64,000 nt of DNA. It comes from Pleodorina starrii. Taxonomy: Eukaryota > Chlorophyta > Chlorophyceae > Chlamydomonadales > Volvocaceae. Below the pieces are notes generated by a model, which worked only from the letters and a program-made list of their open reading frames with translations, did no database searches and was not told the DNA's origin. This document shows positions 11,040-22,051 of the stretch, in pieces. The stretch spans positions 1,858,501-1,922,500 of the forward strand of contig BRXU01000012.1 in NCBI GenBank assembly GCA_030267565.1, given 5' to 3'. The position numbers were made by a program, and so were the translations under genes. Within the stretch, counting starts at the first letter, position 1, and every line of letters starts with the position of its first letter.

Positions 11040-14000
11040 CCCTCCCTACCCACCCACCCACCAGCCCTCCGCCGGCGTCGTCGAGCCCGTGTCCGTCTCG
11101 CTGACGTCGTAGGAGCTGCACCGCTCAGCCTCGCCTAACCCGGCCACCCCAGCCGCAGCGGCCGCAGCGGGCGGGGCTGGAGAGCTGGCGGCGCTGGGCA
11201 GGGCGGCGGCGGCGGCGGCGGCCGGGCCGGGGGTCGCTCCGCAAGGCGCAGGGACCCGGGGTGGCCGCGCGGCGGCTGCGAGGCGGGGTGTTCGGTGCGG
11301 TGCAGGGGAGGGCCGCGGCCTGGGGGGAGAGGGGAGGCGAGGGCCGTTGGGGGGGGAGGGTGAAGGGGGAGGGGGCGTGTCGGACTTCAGTCTCGTGGCT
11401 GGCAGGTGCAGCCGGCTTGGCACTTGCCGCTCTGACGCCACCGCCACCGCCACCGCCGCCGCCGCTGCCACCGCTGCGGGGCCGCAGGCGCTGCGCCCGG
11501 GGCGACGGTGAAGGGACGCGTCGGACCGCCCTCTGCCCTTCATCCCCCGCCTGGCACACAGCCCCGGTAGCCTGGACGAACGCCGCCCCGGTCACCGCCC
11601 CTCCGGCCCCCGGCCCGACCCGCCCCGCCCACGACGACAAACTCGGCACCCGCCGACCCCCTTTCCGCTCGCTCAGCCCGCCAGTGTCTCCAGTGACCCG
11701 CGGGTCTCTCCTCTTCTCTCGTTTTCAAACCCCCTGAGCCCGCTGTTCCCCACCTGGGCTCAGCCGCGCCCAGCGCCGCCAGCCCCAGCGCCGCCGCCGC
11801 CACGGAGCCGCTGCCGCCGCCGCCTCCTCCGCCGCCGGACAGGGCCCTCCCCGCCTCCGCGCCGTCCCTCCCCCCTCCGGGCCCCAGCCCCAGCCCCAGG
11901 GCCACCACGTGCGCCGCGTAGCGCTCCAGGTGCTGCCGTACAAAGTCCTTGCGCAGTATGACGTCGGCGGTGGGGCGGTCCTGTGAGGGGGCAGCAGCAG
12001 CAGCAGGGTGGGCGGCGGGGGGGTGGGGTGGGGTGGGGGGTTGCGGGGGCGCCGTGGATGGATGGAGCGAGCGGGCGGGCGGGCGGGCGGTCGCACATAC
12101 ACATGTGTCATCACACGTAACGTCAGGTCCACCGAAGAGGGGGAGGAGGAGGGGGAGGAGGAGGAAGGCGCGAGTTAGGGTGTCGGCTTCGGAGCCCGAT
12201 GCGCACTTGCGCAGAAGCTACACGGAACACGATCCCCAGCTACACGGCCTGGCGGGGTTGAATCGGGTGGGGTCGGGTCCGGTCGGGTCGGCTTGCCTTT
12301 CGAATGTCGTGACCTACCGCAATGTACCGGTAACATGCCGCAACCACCCCCGCGAGCCATACCCCTCCCTCCCCGCCCGCCCCGACCCAACCCGACCCCG
12401 ACCCGACCCGCCCGGCCTCGTCTCCGGCCGGCCCGACGAGGCGCTGCCGCTGCTGCTGCCGCTGCTTCCTCCCCCTCCCCCCGGTCCTTCCCCCCCGATC
12501 CTCTTGCCCTCTTGCCTTGGGGTCCTGCTTGAGCATTGACTCGATGAGCGCCCGCAGCGGGCTGGAGTAGCGGGTGGGCACCGGCGGGTACTTGCCGCGC
12601 AGGATCTTGACCACCAGCGCCGGCAGGGACTGGCCGTCGAAGGCGCGGCGCAGCGTGGTCAGCTCGTACAGCACACAGCCCAGAGACCACACTGAGGGCG
12701 CGGGGAGGGGGCGGGGAGGGGAGGGGCGGGGCGGGGAATCGCGGGGCGGGGCGGGGCATTGGGCGACAGTCCAAAAGAGTTGGCTGGCTGGCTGGCTGGC
12801 ATATGTACACGAGCAGAAGCAAGAAAGAACGACATCCCAGAAAGGAGATGAGGGGGCCCATGGGGGGGGGAGGGGAAGGCGAGGCGAGGTGGCCGGGGTC
12901 AGCGGCAGGCACCAGGCAGGCGTGTGGTTTTCCTCCCACGGGGTGCGGCAGCCGCAAGAGGGTTGGATGGTTGGGTCAGGCCAGGCCAGGTCAGGTGAGC
13001 GGACAGGCAACCGGTGGCAAAACCGGACTTGAGGTCAGGCTCGTGGAAACCCCGCCACCCCGCCCCTTCCGCCCCGCCGATCTCCGACGTGGGAGCGCCC
13101 GACCGCGCTGCCATGCGCGCGCACCGGCCGGCGGCCCTCACCGTCGCTCTTGCGGTTGTACGGCCGATCCTCGCAGATCTCCGGAGACAGGTAGTACGGA
13201 GATCCGATCTGCCCGGCGGAGGCGGGCGCGAAAAACGCGTCGGCGGAGGCGCGCAGCGCGGCGGGGGGCAGCAGCGGGGCGTAGCGTTGGGTTAGGTAGA
13301 GGTTGGTTTGGTAGGTTTGGTAGAGGTTGGTAGAGGTTGGTTTGGTGTCACAGCATCGTGGGGGGCGTGTGTGTGTGCATCCAACGGCCCCAAAGCCCCC
13401 CAAAATCGCCTGGTTGGACAGCCGCCCCCATACACAGCCCACCCGCCCCCCCCTCCCCGTGCATCCAGCTGCAGCCAACCCAGCCCAACCCAGTCCACAC
13501 ACACACACACACCCCAGCAGCACACCCCTCCTGGTCCTCCCTCCACTCCCGGCACCCACCACCGTCCTCGCCAGCTCCGTGTCGCTGTTGAGCACTCGCG
13601 CAATGCCAAAGTCGCCCAGCTTCAGGAGGTTGCCTGGCGGGGGGGCCGGGACCAGGTCCAGGTCCAGACGGGGGAGGCGGGGAAGGCCGGGGAGGGTTGT
13701 GGTACAAAAGAGGACCCAGATGTGGCCAGAACGGGGGCCGGGTGGGCGCGCGGCTGGCAGCCAGGGGGGGCCCCGGCGAAAACCCAATTCCCGCTGTGAC
13801 GGACGGACAAGCTGACGCCGTGGAAACGGGCGCCGCGCACAAACGCCCCAGGGGGTACAGCGCACACCCGACCCTCCAGCCCTCCAGCCTTCCGTCGCGC
13901 TGCCAGCACGGTCCCACGGCGGCGGCGGCGGCGGCGGCGCGGTCGCAGCTCTTCCGGTATTGGTGACAAAGCCAACGTGTATGTATTTTTAGTACTGCCG

Positions 14001-16845
14001 GGTCCGCTCGCCGCCGGCGCCTACGTTCCATCGCGCGGTCCCATATGTCGATATGTGTTACCCCACCGTGTTACCACGCCCAGCCAAGCCGCCTCCAGCC
14101 CCTGTCCTCCCCTCCCCTCCTGCGCCATCTCCCGAAGCGGCGGCCACGCCTGACTCACCCTCCCCGATAAAGATGTTCTGCGATTTGAGGTCCCGGTGCA
14201 GCACGTTCTTGCCGTGCACGTGGTACAGCGCCAGGACCACCTGTACGAACCTGTACGACAGGCGTCAAGTCGTACGTACGGAAAGAGGGAAGCGGTACAC
14301 AGCGGTCGCGCGCAGAGAAGGGAAGGAAGGGGAGCGCGCGGGTGCGTGAGGGGACACAGGTGCTGCCATCAGGCTCCCGCAAACCGTGCGGGGCGCGGGG
14401 TCGGGTGGTGGAAACCAAATACGAACCACGCATGGAGCTGCAGGCCAGCCACTGCTGGCCGACGAAACGACACGAAACGACACGGACAGCGGGCAGACGA
14501 CGGGACGCGAGGCGACGCGAGGCCGCAGCCAGCGTGCGCACACGCACATGTACACACACACACACACCGTCGGGGCTGGGTTAGCAGCCCCTGGCCAGCG
14601 TCAGGGCCCGGTCAGATACTGTAACGACACACACACACACACGACACACGCAGGTATTCACGCACGGCACAAAGCTCTGGGTACAGGCTGCCGTACTGCG
14701 CGGGCTCCCACCAGCACGTTACAAATATCTACAATGCAACAAGGGTGGCGGTACATCACACAGCACGCGCCCGCCGCTCTCTCCCGCTCCGCCCACCCCG
14801 GCCGGGGCCTGGTCGCCGGAGAGACGTGCGCGCGTGCGCCGGCGCGGCACTGCACGAGGCCGCCGCGGCACCGCAGCTTGCAAGGTTGCAACGCGAGCCC
14901 GCCGCCATTTGCGTCCCGTGGGCAGTCCGACCCAGTTCAAGTCCCGCAGCCGGCCGTGAGGCTGCTCATCCGCACCCCGTAGCGCCCCCAGAGCCCGCCC
15001 CGCCCCCGCACCCCATAGGCCCTCTCACGCAAGCACTGGCAAGAGCCCGCGGTCGAACATTTGCACCGAGCCGCGAGCCACGAGCACCGCTCGGAGCCAG
15101 GCACAAATGAGAAATGATCTACTCGCAGACATACCGGACGCAGAGCCCAGTCGCGCCCGCTTAAAGGGCAGGGGGCAAACGGGCAATCGAGAGACCTCTC
15201 TGGCCTCACGGCCCCGGCCGTAGAGGCCCTAGCCGGGCCGCAGCCCGCCGGAGCGCCCCTGCCGACCCGCCGACCCAAATGCCTGCGCTCGGCGGGGCGA
15301 CGCCTCCAGGGCGTGTTCACGTTCACGTTCACGTACTCGCAAACCCATATGGCGACCCACGAGTTGACGACCCACGCGTTGTGCGGCCATGCCCGTCCCT
15401 TCCCCGCCCTGGCCTGACAAGGCCAGGGCGGGGAGGTCTCCTATACCGCATAAAAGGTCTCCTATACCGCAGCTGTAATAGTATTGCCGTTCTGTCCCGT
15501 TTCCCGCGACATTAACAATAACGCCTGTATCGTCCCCTTCATGAGCCTCGGCCTGCACCCGCACGTAGGCACGCCGCCCCCCCCCCCCGAATTCGCTTTT
15601 AGTCCCGAGGCCAGGCGTCCGTCAAGATGTGTTCCCAGCCTCTCAACCAGGGTCTCCCACCCCGCCCCCGGCCCCCCAAGGTGTTATGTCTCCCCCTTCG
15701 TCTGCACGCACCAAAACATGATTTCGTCCTCGCTGAACGGCTTCTTCTCCTGCTGCCGTCGCTGAATGGCCGAGGCCAGGTCCCCACCATTAGCGTACTC
15801 CATGACGATGTTCAGCACGCCGCCCTGCGCAGCAGCCAGGCAAGGCAGGCAGGCGCGACCAAGCCTCGACACGCATCGACACGGCTGGGCCGCGCAAATT
15901 TCATAACCATGTGTGGTGTGATCCGACGCCACACGGCCACACGCCCGGTGCACAACAAATTGCACACGCAAGCCCGGGCCCTTTGCGCCCGGGCCCTTTG
16001 CGCCCGGGAGCACATGTGCTCGTGCCAGGTTTGTGGAGCTGCACCGCCGCGTTGACCTGTCGACTGCCCCCGCCGGCTCCCGATTGCGCAGCACGGCTTC
16101 ACCCACATGGGGGCCCCCCGGGGATTGCGTCCGGAGCCGCCCAGATGAGAGGAGCCGCCCTAATGATCGCGTAATGCGGCCCCGTCTGGGAGCTCCCCAT
16201 CGGTGCGACCCAAATTCCGGTGGCCTGACAGCGGCGCCGTCCTCCCCGCAGTCCCTCAGTCGTTGCGTATGCGCGCGGGGGAAGACGGATGGGAGCGAGT
16301 TGCACGCACCTCCAGCATACACTCGTGGTAGTGCACGATGTTGACGTGGTTGAACTGGGCCAGCACTTTGACCTCGTTGAGCGTGTCCTGGGCGGGGGAG
16401 GAAGGCAGGTTGGGGTTTGACGGGTTAGGTTGCGGCCTGCCGTGAGGGAATGGTTGCTGGCGAGCTGGGCGGGTCTGGAGTGCATTACATGCGCCTGGCC
16501 TGGCCACCAGGGGTGGCTGCTGTCAGGCGGCATGGATGGAGGCATGTTGCGCACAGAGCCCAGGGCTGCGCGACGCTGCCTTTGTTCCTCATAGCCGGGA
16601 CTGCCGCTCACCATGCGGGCCTTCTCATCCATTTCGAAGAGCCGAATCTGCTTGACCACCACGCTCAGTCCATCCTCAATCCGTGTCGCTAACACCGCTC
16701 TCCCATACGACCCGCATCCTATTTCGTCGCCAAGAATGTAACGCTCGCTAACGGGTCGTTCACTGATGTTCAGCGTGGGGTCTGCAGAAGCGACAAGTTC
16801 CTTGAAATCCGCGTCGGCGAACGACCCCCACTGCACCGACGCCAT
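6150..16845 (-). CDS. NIMA-related (NEK) serine/threonine protein kinase
   Basis: Seventeen exons splice in consistent phase to about 1077 residues: 16612-16845, 16310-16387, 15712-15824, 14159-14250, 13560-13633, 13142-13208, 12516-12691, 11754-11980, 11062-11550, 10263-10383, 9758-9967, 9125-9286, 8686-8772, 8225-8419, 7599-7864, 6992-7178, 6150-6605. The kinase domain (about residues 36-295) has the glycine loop GCGSYG, the ATP lysine in VVVKQI (K65), [10 protein letters not shown] (catalytic D162), the DFG at 180-182 and [11 protein letters not shown]. This signature is NEK. The tail holds Ala/Gly-rich spacers, charged coiled-coil exons ([20 protein letters not shown] and [17 protein letters not shown]) and a C-terminal module ending [20 protein letters not shown], found in many protist NEKs. 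NEKs act on centrioles, cilia and the cell cycle. The start has a clean ATG context. Exon 11062-11550 is the least certain and may hide another intron. One intron uses a GC donor. Confidence 0.9.
6643..6690 (+). repeat. Intronic repeat family A, copy 1
   Basis: Core GAAGATACCGCAGCG preceded by an A run. It lies in the last intron of the NEK gene (6606-6991). In gene sense the pyrimidine strand faces the 3' splice site about 40 bases away. Confidence 0.8.
9366..9393 (-). repeat. Intronic repeat family B, copy 1
   Basis: The minus sense reads CTATACGTGGATAACCCC preceded by CGGGCTCCGGC. It lies in the NEK intron 9287-9757, about 80 bases before the 3' splice site. Confidence 0.75.
10401..10430 (-). 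repeat. Intronic repeat family B, copy 2
   Basis: The minus sense reads CTATACATGTATAACCCCCC, then a C run ending GGCAG, the 3' splice site of exon 10263-10383. The repeat therefore supplies almost the whole 3' end of this intron. Confidence 0.75.
10663..10696 (-). repeat. Intronic repeat family B, copy 3
   Basis: The minus sense reads CTATACGTGGATAACCCC preceded by CGGGCCCTGGT. It is in the same NEK intron (10384-11061) as copy 2, about 270 bases away. Confidence 0.75.
12514..12515 (-). other. GC 5' splice site in the NEK gene
   Basis: Exon 12516-12691 ends ...CCCAAG and the intron starts GCAAGA. It runs to CACAG before 11980. The resulting join, DPK-DRPT, is the conserved end of the kinase domain, and no usable GT is nearby. 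Confidence 0.75.
15971..16008. repeat. 15-bp tandem repeat in a NEK intron
   Basis: The unit CCCGGGCCCTTTGCG is repeated twice, with a partial third copy, in the intron between exons 15712-15824 and 16310-16387. Confidence 0.8.
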
Positions 16846-17413
16846 GGTGTGCCTTTTTGCAGGCAGCTACATGGATCAAGGGTTCTTCAAACCATGTGCG
16901 TGAAAAATATGTGGGAGCATGTCGTTTGCATGGTTGGCCACATGCAAAAGTTTCCGGAGAAATACGGCAGTGTCATGCAGAGAAACTCTGAGGTCTGAGC
17001 GAACGCGTTGGAGCTCTTTACTTATCCTATTCATATTTGAATTCCATGTGTGGGTGCGTGACCTATAGTTCCAAAGCCACATCGCTTATAAAGGGTCGAA
17101 GCAATGGCCTTCCTTGCTCGCCCGCTTCATAAATTCACATCGATGCCATGAGAGACACATAGAGATAGAGGATGCATGACTTGCGCAATTGAAATGGAAC
17201 ATTATCGGTAGTGGCGTTTGCGCTTGGGCTTTACTTGCAGCTGGAAGAGTACCCGAAGGCCGCCCCCACCCCTAAACACGTAGTGTCATGATGCACGTTT
17301 AACGTTTAGGCTGTTTACGCTTTCAGCGCCGATTGGCAGCTTTCCAGACGAGCTGAGCATCGTCGGTTGCTTTGCTTCCGCGGCGTTGCTGCGGGGCTGT
17401 GCATCGCGAATCG
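16846..17413. promoter_or_regulatory. Shared divergent promoter region, NEK and Kazal/protease genes
   Basis: The 568 bases between two opposite ATGs are clearly more AT-rich than the genes. A TATAAA at 17087-17092 on the plus strand lies 322 bases before the protease ATG and could be its TATA box. Both 5' UTRs must lie here. I see no coding frame worth reporting. Confidence 0.5.
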
Positions 17414-20400
17414 ATGGCTTGCCCCTGCGCTACAGCGCAGTGCGTGAACGGCGTTGCCGTTCACACGCTCTTGGCTTTACTCCTCTTCGGACACGTCTCT
17501 CCTATCGCGGGTAAGCGCTCAGCCCCCCGTGAGCCGCCCGAACCGCACTCAGCCCAACGCCAACCGCAGCGCGTTCTCGCTTCGTCGCTTTCGCTATGGG
17601 TCCGCCCTGACATCCCGTCCTTAACTATCATCTGCGCGCCCTCACCTCGCCGTATGCACCGCAGTCGCTGACACGAGGGCCCCGGGCGGCGCGGGCTTCG
17701 ACTGCCGTCGCGGCTGCCCCCTGGTCTTCGAGCCCGTATGCGGCGAAGATGGCCAGACTTACAGCAACGCCTGTGTGGCCTCGTGCCAGGACGTGCGGGT
17801 CGCCCGGGCCGGCTCCTGCCCAGGTACTGAAGGCCCCCTCTTCGCCAGCGCCGGAAAACCCGGTCTTCCCCTGGGGGGCCGGGCGGCCGGGGGCAACCAT
17901 GCGAACCAAAGCGAATTAACCGATGAGGCGACGTTGGCGAATGGGCCCGTTTGCGGGTGGCCGGGACGTATCTGAGGCCCTGGACGTGGTGCTCGCGGCA
18001 GCATAGACGGCACGGCACACACACTGCACGGCACACACACGCCAATCCTCAAACCCGCCTGACCCGACCCGTCCTGACCCGTCCCGACCCGGTCAGGTGA
18101 GCCGCTGTTGCACCTGGACAACCAGCACGTGGTGACGGGGGGCCGGCCCCCCGGGGAGGGGGAGGGGCAGCAGGGCCCGCCCCCCGCCTCCCCCTCATCT
18201 CCCCCCTCCTCCTCCTCCTCCGCCGCCGCCGCCGCCGCCGCCGCCGCCGAGCGCCCGCGCCTCACCCAGCACCACCTCGACGCCTTCCGCCACGAGGGCT
18301 TCCGCTACGCCGGCCAGATGCGCTTCACGGAGGGTGCGCCCCACAAGCCGGGCCACCACGCGCGGCAGCAGGAGCTGCAGCAGCAGCAACAGCAACAACA
18401 ACAGCAGCGGGCCCAGCAGGGCCTGGGACTGGGACCGGGGGTCAGCGCGCTGGACCAACTGCAGCAGCAGCAGGGCAGTGGCGGTCTGCGGGCGGTGCGT
18501 GTCACGCGGGCGGGTCACATCTACGTGGCCGACATGGAGGAGAACGTGGACCGGGTGCTGGACACGCTCATACGGCACCAGGAGGCCGCGGACGAGGCAG
18601 CTGCTGCAGCCGCCGCCGCCGCCAGCGGGGAGGAGGAGCAGTACCAGCAGGAGGCACCCCAGCAGCAGCAGCAGCAGCAGGGGCCCGCGTCCTGGCACCC
18701 CGAGCATCACGAGCAGGCGCAGGCGCTGCTGCACAGCCTGCAGCGGTGGCGGGACTACGGGGCACGCGGCGGCGGGTCAGGGGGCGGGGACGGGGGTATG
18801 GGCGGGCACAGCAAGTGGGCGCGGCACACGATCATCACCGCCACCAGCGGCCCGGCGGATCACGCGTTGCAGCCCGTGCTGCTGGACGTGGCGGGTGCAG
18901 CGGCGGGGTTCGCGGCGCAGGGCCCAGCCGGCCCGGCACCCTCCTCCTCCTCCTCCTCCTCCTCCTCCGACACCACCACCACCACTACCAGCCCCGCAAC
19001 CTCGAAGACCGTGGACGCTGACAGCACCGGAGGGAGGCAGCAGCAGCAGCAGCGGCAGTCGCCAAACCAGCAGCGGTCAGAACAGCAGCAGGGGGAGGGG
19101 GAGGGTTCTCCTGGCGGCCTCAGCTGGACAACTCGGGTGCTGGGCGGCTTCTGGAGCGACCGCCGGGAGAGGCGGGGTAAACAGCAGCAGCAGCAGAAGC
19201 GGGCGGGCGGGCAGGCGGAGGGCGGCGGCGGCGGAATGGAGGTGCACCGGCCGGTGCGCCGCTCGCTGGGAGTCTTTGAAACGGTGAGGGTGGGGGTGGG
19301 GGTGGGGGCGAAGGCGGGAGTGAGGGTGAGGGTGAGGGTGGGGCCACAGCGGAGCGTGCGATAGACGTCGATGGAGGAAAAGCTGAGCTGGGGGTTGCTG
19401 GAAATGCCGGCGGCTGGGGCTCCCTGGGTCCGTCCGGACCACCCCCATGACCTCTCGATACGGTACCCGGCTGGGCCATGGGCCGCCTGCAGGTGGGCTG
19501 CTGCAGGGTCCCCGCCCTCTGCCCCCCTCCGCCGCCCCTCCGCCGTCTGCGCCTGCCTCCCGGCCTCCCCAGGCCCCTCTCCCCGGCCCGACCCATTACT
19601 CCTCGTCACGTCCATTGCGTTTACTGCCCTAATCTGCCTTCCTGTACTTTTGTCCACTTGTCTACTGACCGGTGGTGCGGTGGAGTTTCATCTCGGCGGG
19701 CAAGATAATCCCCAAACCCGCAGCACTCCACACATCTCCCCTCCTTGACCCCCTCCCATCCCGCCCTCCCCCGTGTCCCGCATCTCCCCTCCCCCCCAGG
19801 ACGACCGTATCGATTGCCCCCGCACCCCCACCTACCCCTTCACCGCCATCGGCCAGATCAATGTCCGCGACACCTCGGGCAACTACGTGTGCAGCGGCAC
19901 GCTGGTGGGGCCCGATGTGGTGCTCACGGCGGCGCACTGCGTGTACAACAGGGCGGCGCAGGTGTGTATGTGGGGAGGGGAGGGAGGGGGTCGTGGGGTT
20001 TTGTAGGGTGGGGAGGCGCGGGGGCGGATACGCGATATTACGCGTGCGAGTGATTTACTTTTTTTATGTATTTAAATTTTGCGCAATGCTCGCTGATAGG
20101 TACGGTACGGTACCCATTTCGCAATGCACCCCAACACACCGCTCCCACCCCCTCCTCGCCTCCCCTTTGGGCCTCCCCGTCTCGCCCCGCCCCCGCCCCT
20201 GCCCCCGCCCCCGCCTCGCCCCCCTCCTGTCAGGCCTTTTACGAGCGGCTGGACTTTGCTCCCTCCCGCTACCGCACCCTTGAGGGGCTGGTGGTGAACC
20301 CCTTTGGGGTCGTTCCCTGGAGCTACGTGACCGTCTACCAGGGCTACTCGTCACTCTCCTCGCCCGACCCAAATACGTGAGTGCGTATGCTGGGCGGTGC

Positions 20401-22051
20401 AGCTGGCTGGGCGTGGCGTGGGGGCCAGCAGGGCGAGGAACCGGAGAATGATGGAGGGGAGTCGGGGGAGTCGGGGGAGGTGGGGCTGGATCTGAGCGCC
20501 AGCGTACACGCACGCACGCAAACACACCCGCTTTCAACCCGCCTCCCCTCCCCTTCCTTCCGCCTCTCCTCCCCTGCTCTCCCTGGTGCAGTCAGGACAT
20601 TGCCGTGATCACTCTGTCGCAGCGCATCGGCTCCCAGGCGGGATGGATGGGCGTCTTTGAGCCCTGCTCGCCCTACGCGCCCTCCCGCTACGTCGCCCTC
20701 ACCGCCGGCTACCCCTCCGACCAGGTGGGTGGGGCGGGTGGGGTGGGGGTGGGGGCGGGGCGGGCTCGTACCCAGCTCGCACCTCGCCGTGGCGGCCGTC
20801 GTTTGCCCGACCCGGTTATCGCACCCCCCACCCACCCACCCACCTCTCCGCTGTGGTATCTTCTTTTAACCCTTCCCCCCCCCTAACGGAGCATATCACT
20901 CCCTGACCCACCCCCTTCTCCCCCTCTCCCCCCTCCCCCTCCCTCCCGCCACCAGGCTGCCGGCTCCTGCAAGGCCACCCAGTGCGTGGTGGTCCAGGAT
21001 CCCTGCACGGACGGCTACCTGTACCACAAGTGCGACACGGCGTCGGGACAGAGCGGCTCGCCCATGTACATGATGGCAATGACGGCGGGCAAGAAGATGG
21101 GGCCGTACATTCGGGGAGTGCACAACATTGAATGGGTGCAGGTAGGCGGGCCGGGGGGGGCCAGGCGGCCAGGGGTGGGGGTGCAATGCAAATATGCAAG
21201 GAGGAGGGTAGCCAGGCGGATGCGAGCGAGCGTGCGTGCGTGCGGCTGGCCCCTCCCGTCTCCGTCCCTTTGCTGCGGTATCTTCTTCTTTACCCCTCCT
21301 CCCCCTCTCCCCCTCCCTCTCTCTCCCCCTCTGCTGTTGGTCGGCTGCAGGAGATGCCGGGTGGCACTGTGATGAGCTACATCAACAGCGCGGTGTCCAT
21401 CACCCCCGACCACTACCGATCCATTCTGGTGAGGAGGGGGGGCGGGTGAGGGGGCGGGCGGGTGAGGGAGGAGGTTGAGAGCAGCCGGGTTGAGGGGACA
21501 ACCACTTGGCGAGCAGCAGCAGCAGCAGCAGCCACCATGTCGCTCATCTCAGAGGTCCACACACACGGTGGGTCTCAGAGGTCCACACACACGGTGGGGG
21601 AGGGGGAGGGGGAGGGTGGGTAAAAAGAAGATACCGCAGCGGAGACGGGGACGGGGAGGGGGAGGGGGGAACCACCACGTCGCGCACCACCCTCCCTGGA
21701 CGCACACGGAGCTCCGCGCCGACCTACGCCCCTCCCCCCGTCCCAAGTCCCCAACGCCGTCTCCGTCCCCCGTCCCATCGCTGCGGTATCTTCTTTCTTA
21801 ACCCCCTCAAGCCTGCCCTGCCCACGCCCCCCAACCGCCCGCGCTTCTCGTTTGATGTCCCGCCTCTCCTCACTCCGCACCCCCCCCCCCCCACACACAC
21901 ACCCTTGCCCCCCTCCCACACACACACACCCACACACCCCTCTCTCCAGGCCTGGATCGGGCTGTCCTTCACCACCAATGGCACCACACCCATGGGCCCC
22001 GCGCTGCCGCCCACCAACTACATGTCGCAGCTCAGCGCCACCGCGACGTAA
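17414..22051 (+). CDS. Secreted Kazal-domain / trypsin-like (S1, V8-type) serine protease
   Basis: Nine exons splice in phase to 748 residues: 17414-17510, 17665-17823, 18097-19283, 19800-19961, 20234-20376, 20592-20724, 20956-21141, 21351-21428, 21950-22051. Residues 1-32 form a signal peptide with a hydrophobic core (HTLLALLLFGHVSPIAG). Exon 2 encodes one Kazal domain (about 44-84) with six cysteines in the usual spacing and the CGEDGQTYSNAC core. Exon 3 encodes a 395-residue linker full of Gln, Ser and Ala runs. Exons 4-9 encode an S1 protease with catalytic His527 (LTAAHC), Asp585 (QDIAVITL) and Ser660 (SGQSGSPMYM). The GxSGS motif and short C-terminal half resemble glutamyl-endopeptidase/V8 relatives. 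The protein should be secreted to the extracellular matrix or a vacuole. Its substrate is unknown. Confidence 0.88.
20847..20873 (-). repeat. Intronic repeat family A, copy 2
   Basis: The plus strand reads CGCTGTGGTATCTTCTTTTA. It lies in protease intron 20725-20955, about 85 bases before the 3' splice site, pyrimidine strand in sense. Confidence 0.75.
21258..21297 (-). repeat. Intronic repeat family A, copy 3
   Basis: The plus strand reads GCTGCGGTATCTTCTTCTTT. It lies in protease intron 21142-21350, about 55 bases before the 3' splice site, sense pyrimidine orientation. Confidence 0.8.
21547..21598. repeat. Perfect 26-bp tandem duplication
   Basis: Two adjacent identical 26-bp units (21547-21572 and 21573-21598), each containing GAGGTCCACACACACGGTGG, in the last intron of the protease gene. 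Confidence 0.9.
21619..21650 (+). repeat. Intronic repeat family A, copy 4
   Basis: The plus strand reads TAAAAAGAAGATACCGCAGC. It lies in protease intron 21429-21949 in antisense orientation and pairs with copy 5 as an inverted repeat about 130 bases apart. Confidence 0.8.
21761..21806 (-). repeat. Intronic repeat family A, copy 5
   Basis: The plus strand reads CGCTGCGGTATCTTCTTTCT and includes the upstream CCGTCTCCGTCCC part of the family. It is in the same intron as copy 4, in opposite orientation. Confidence 0.8.
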
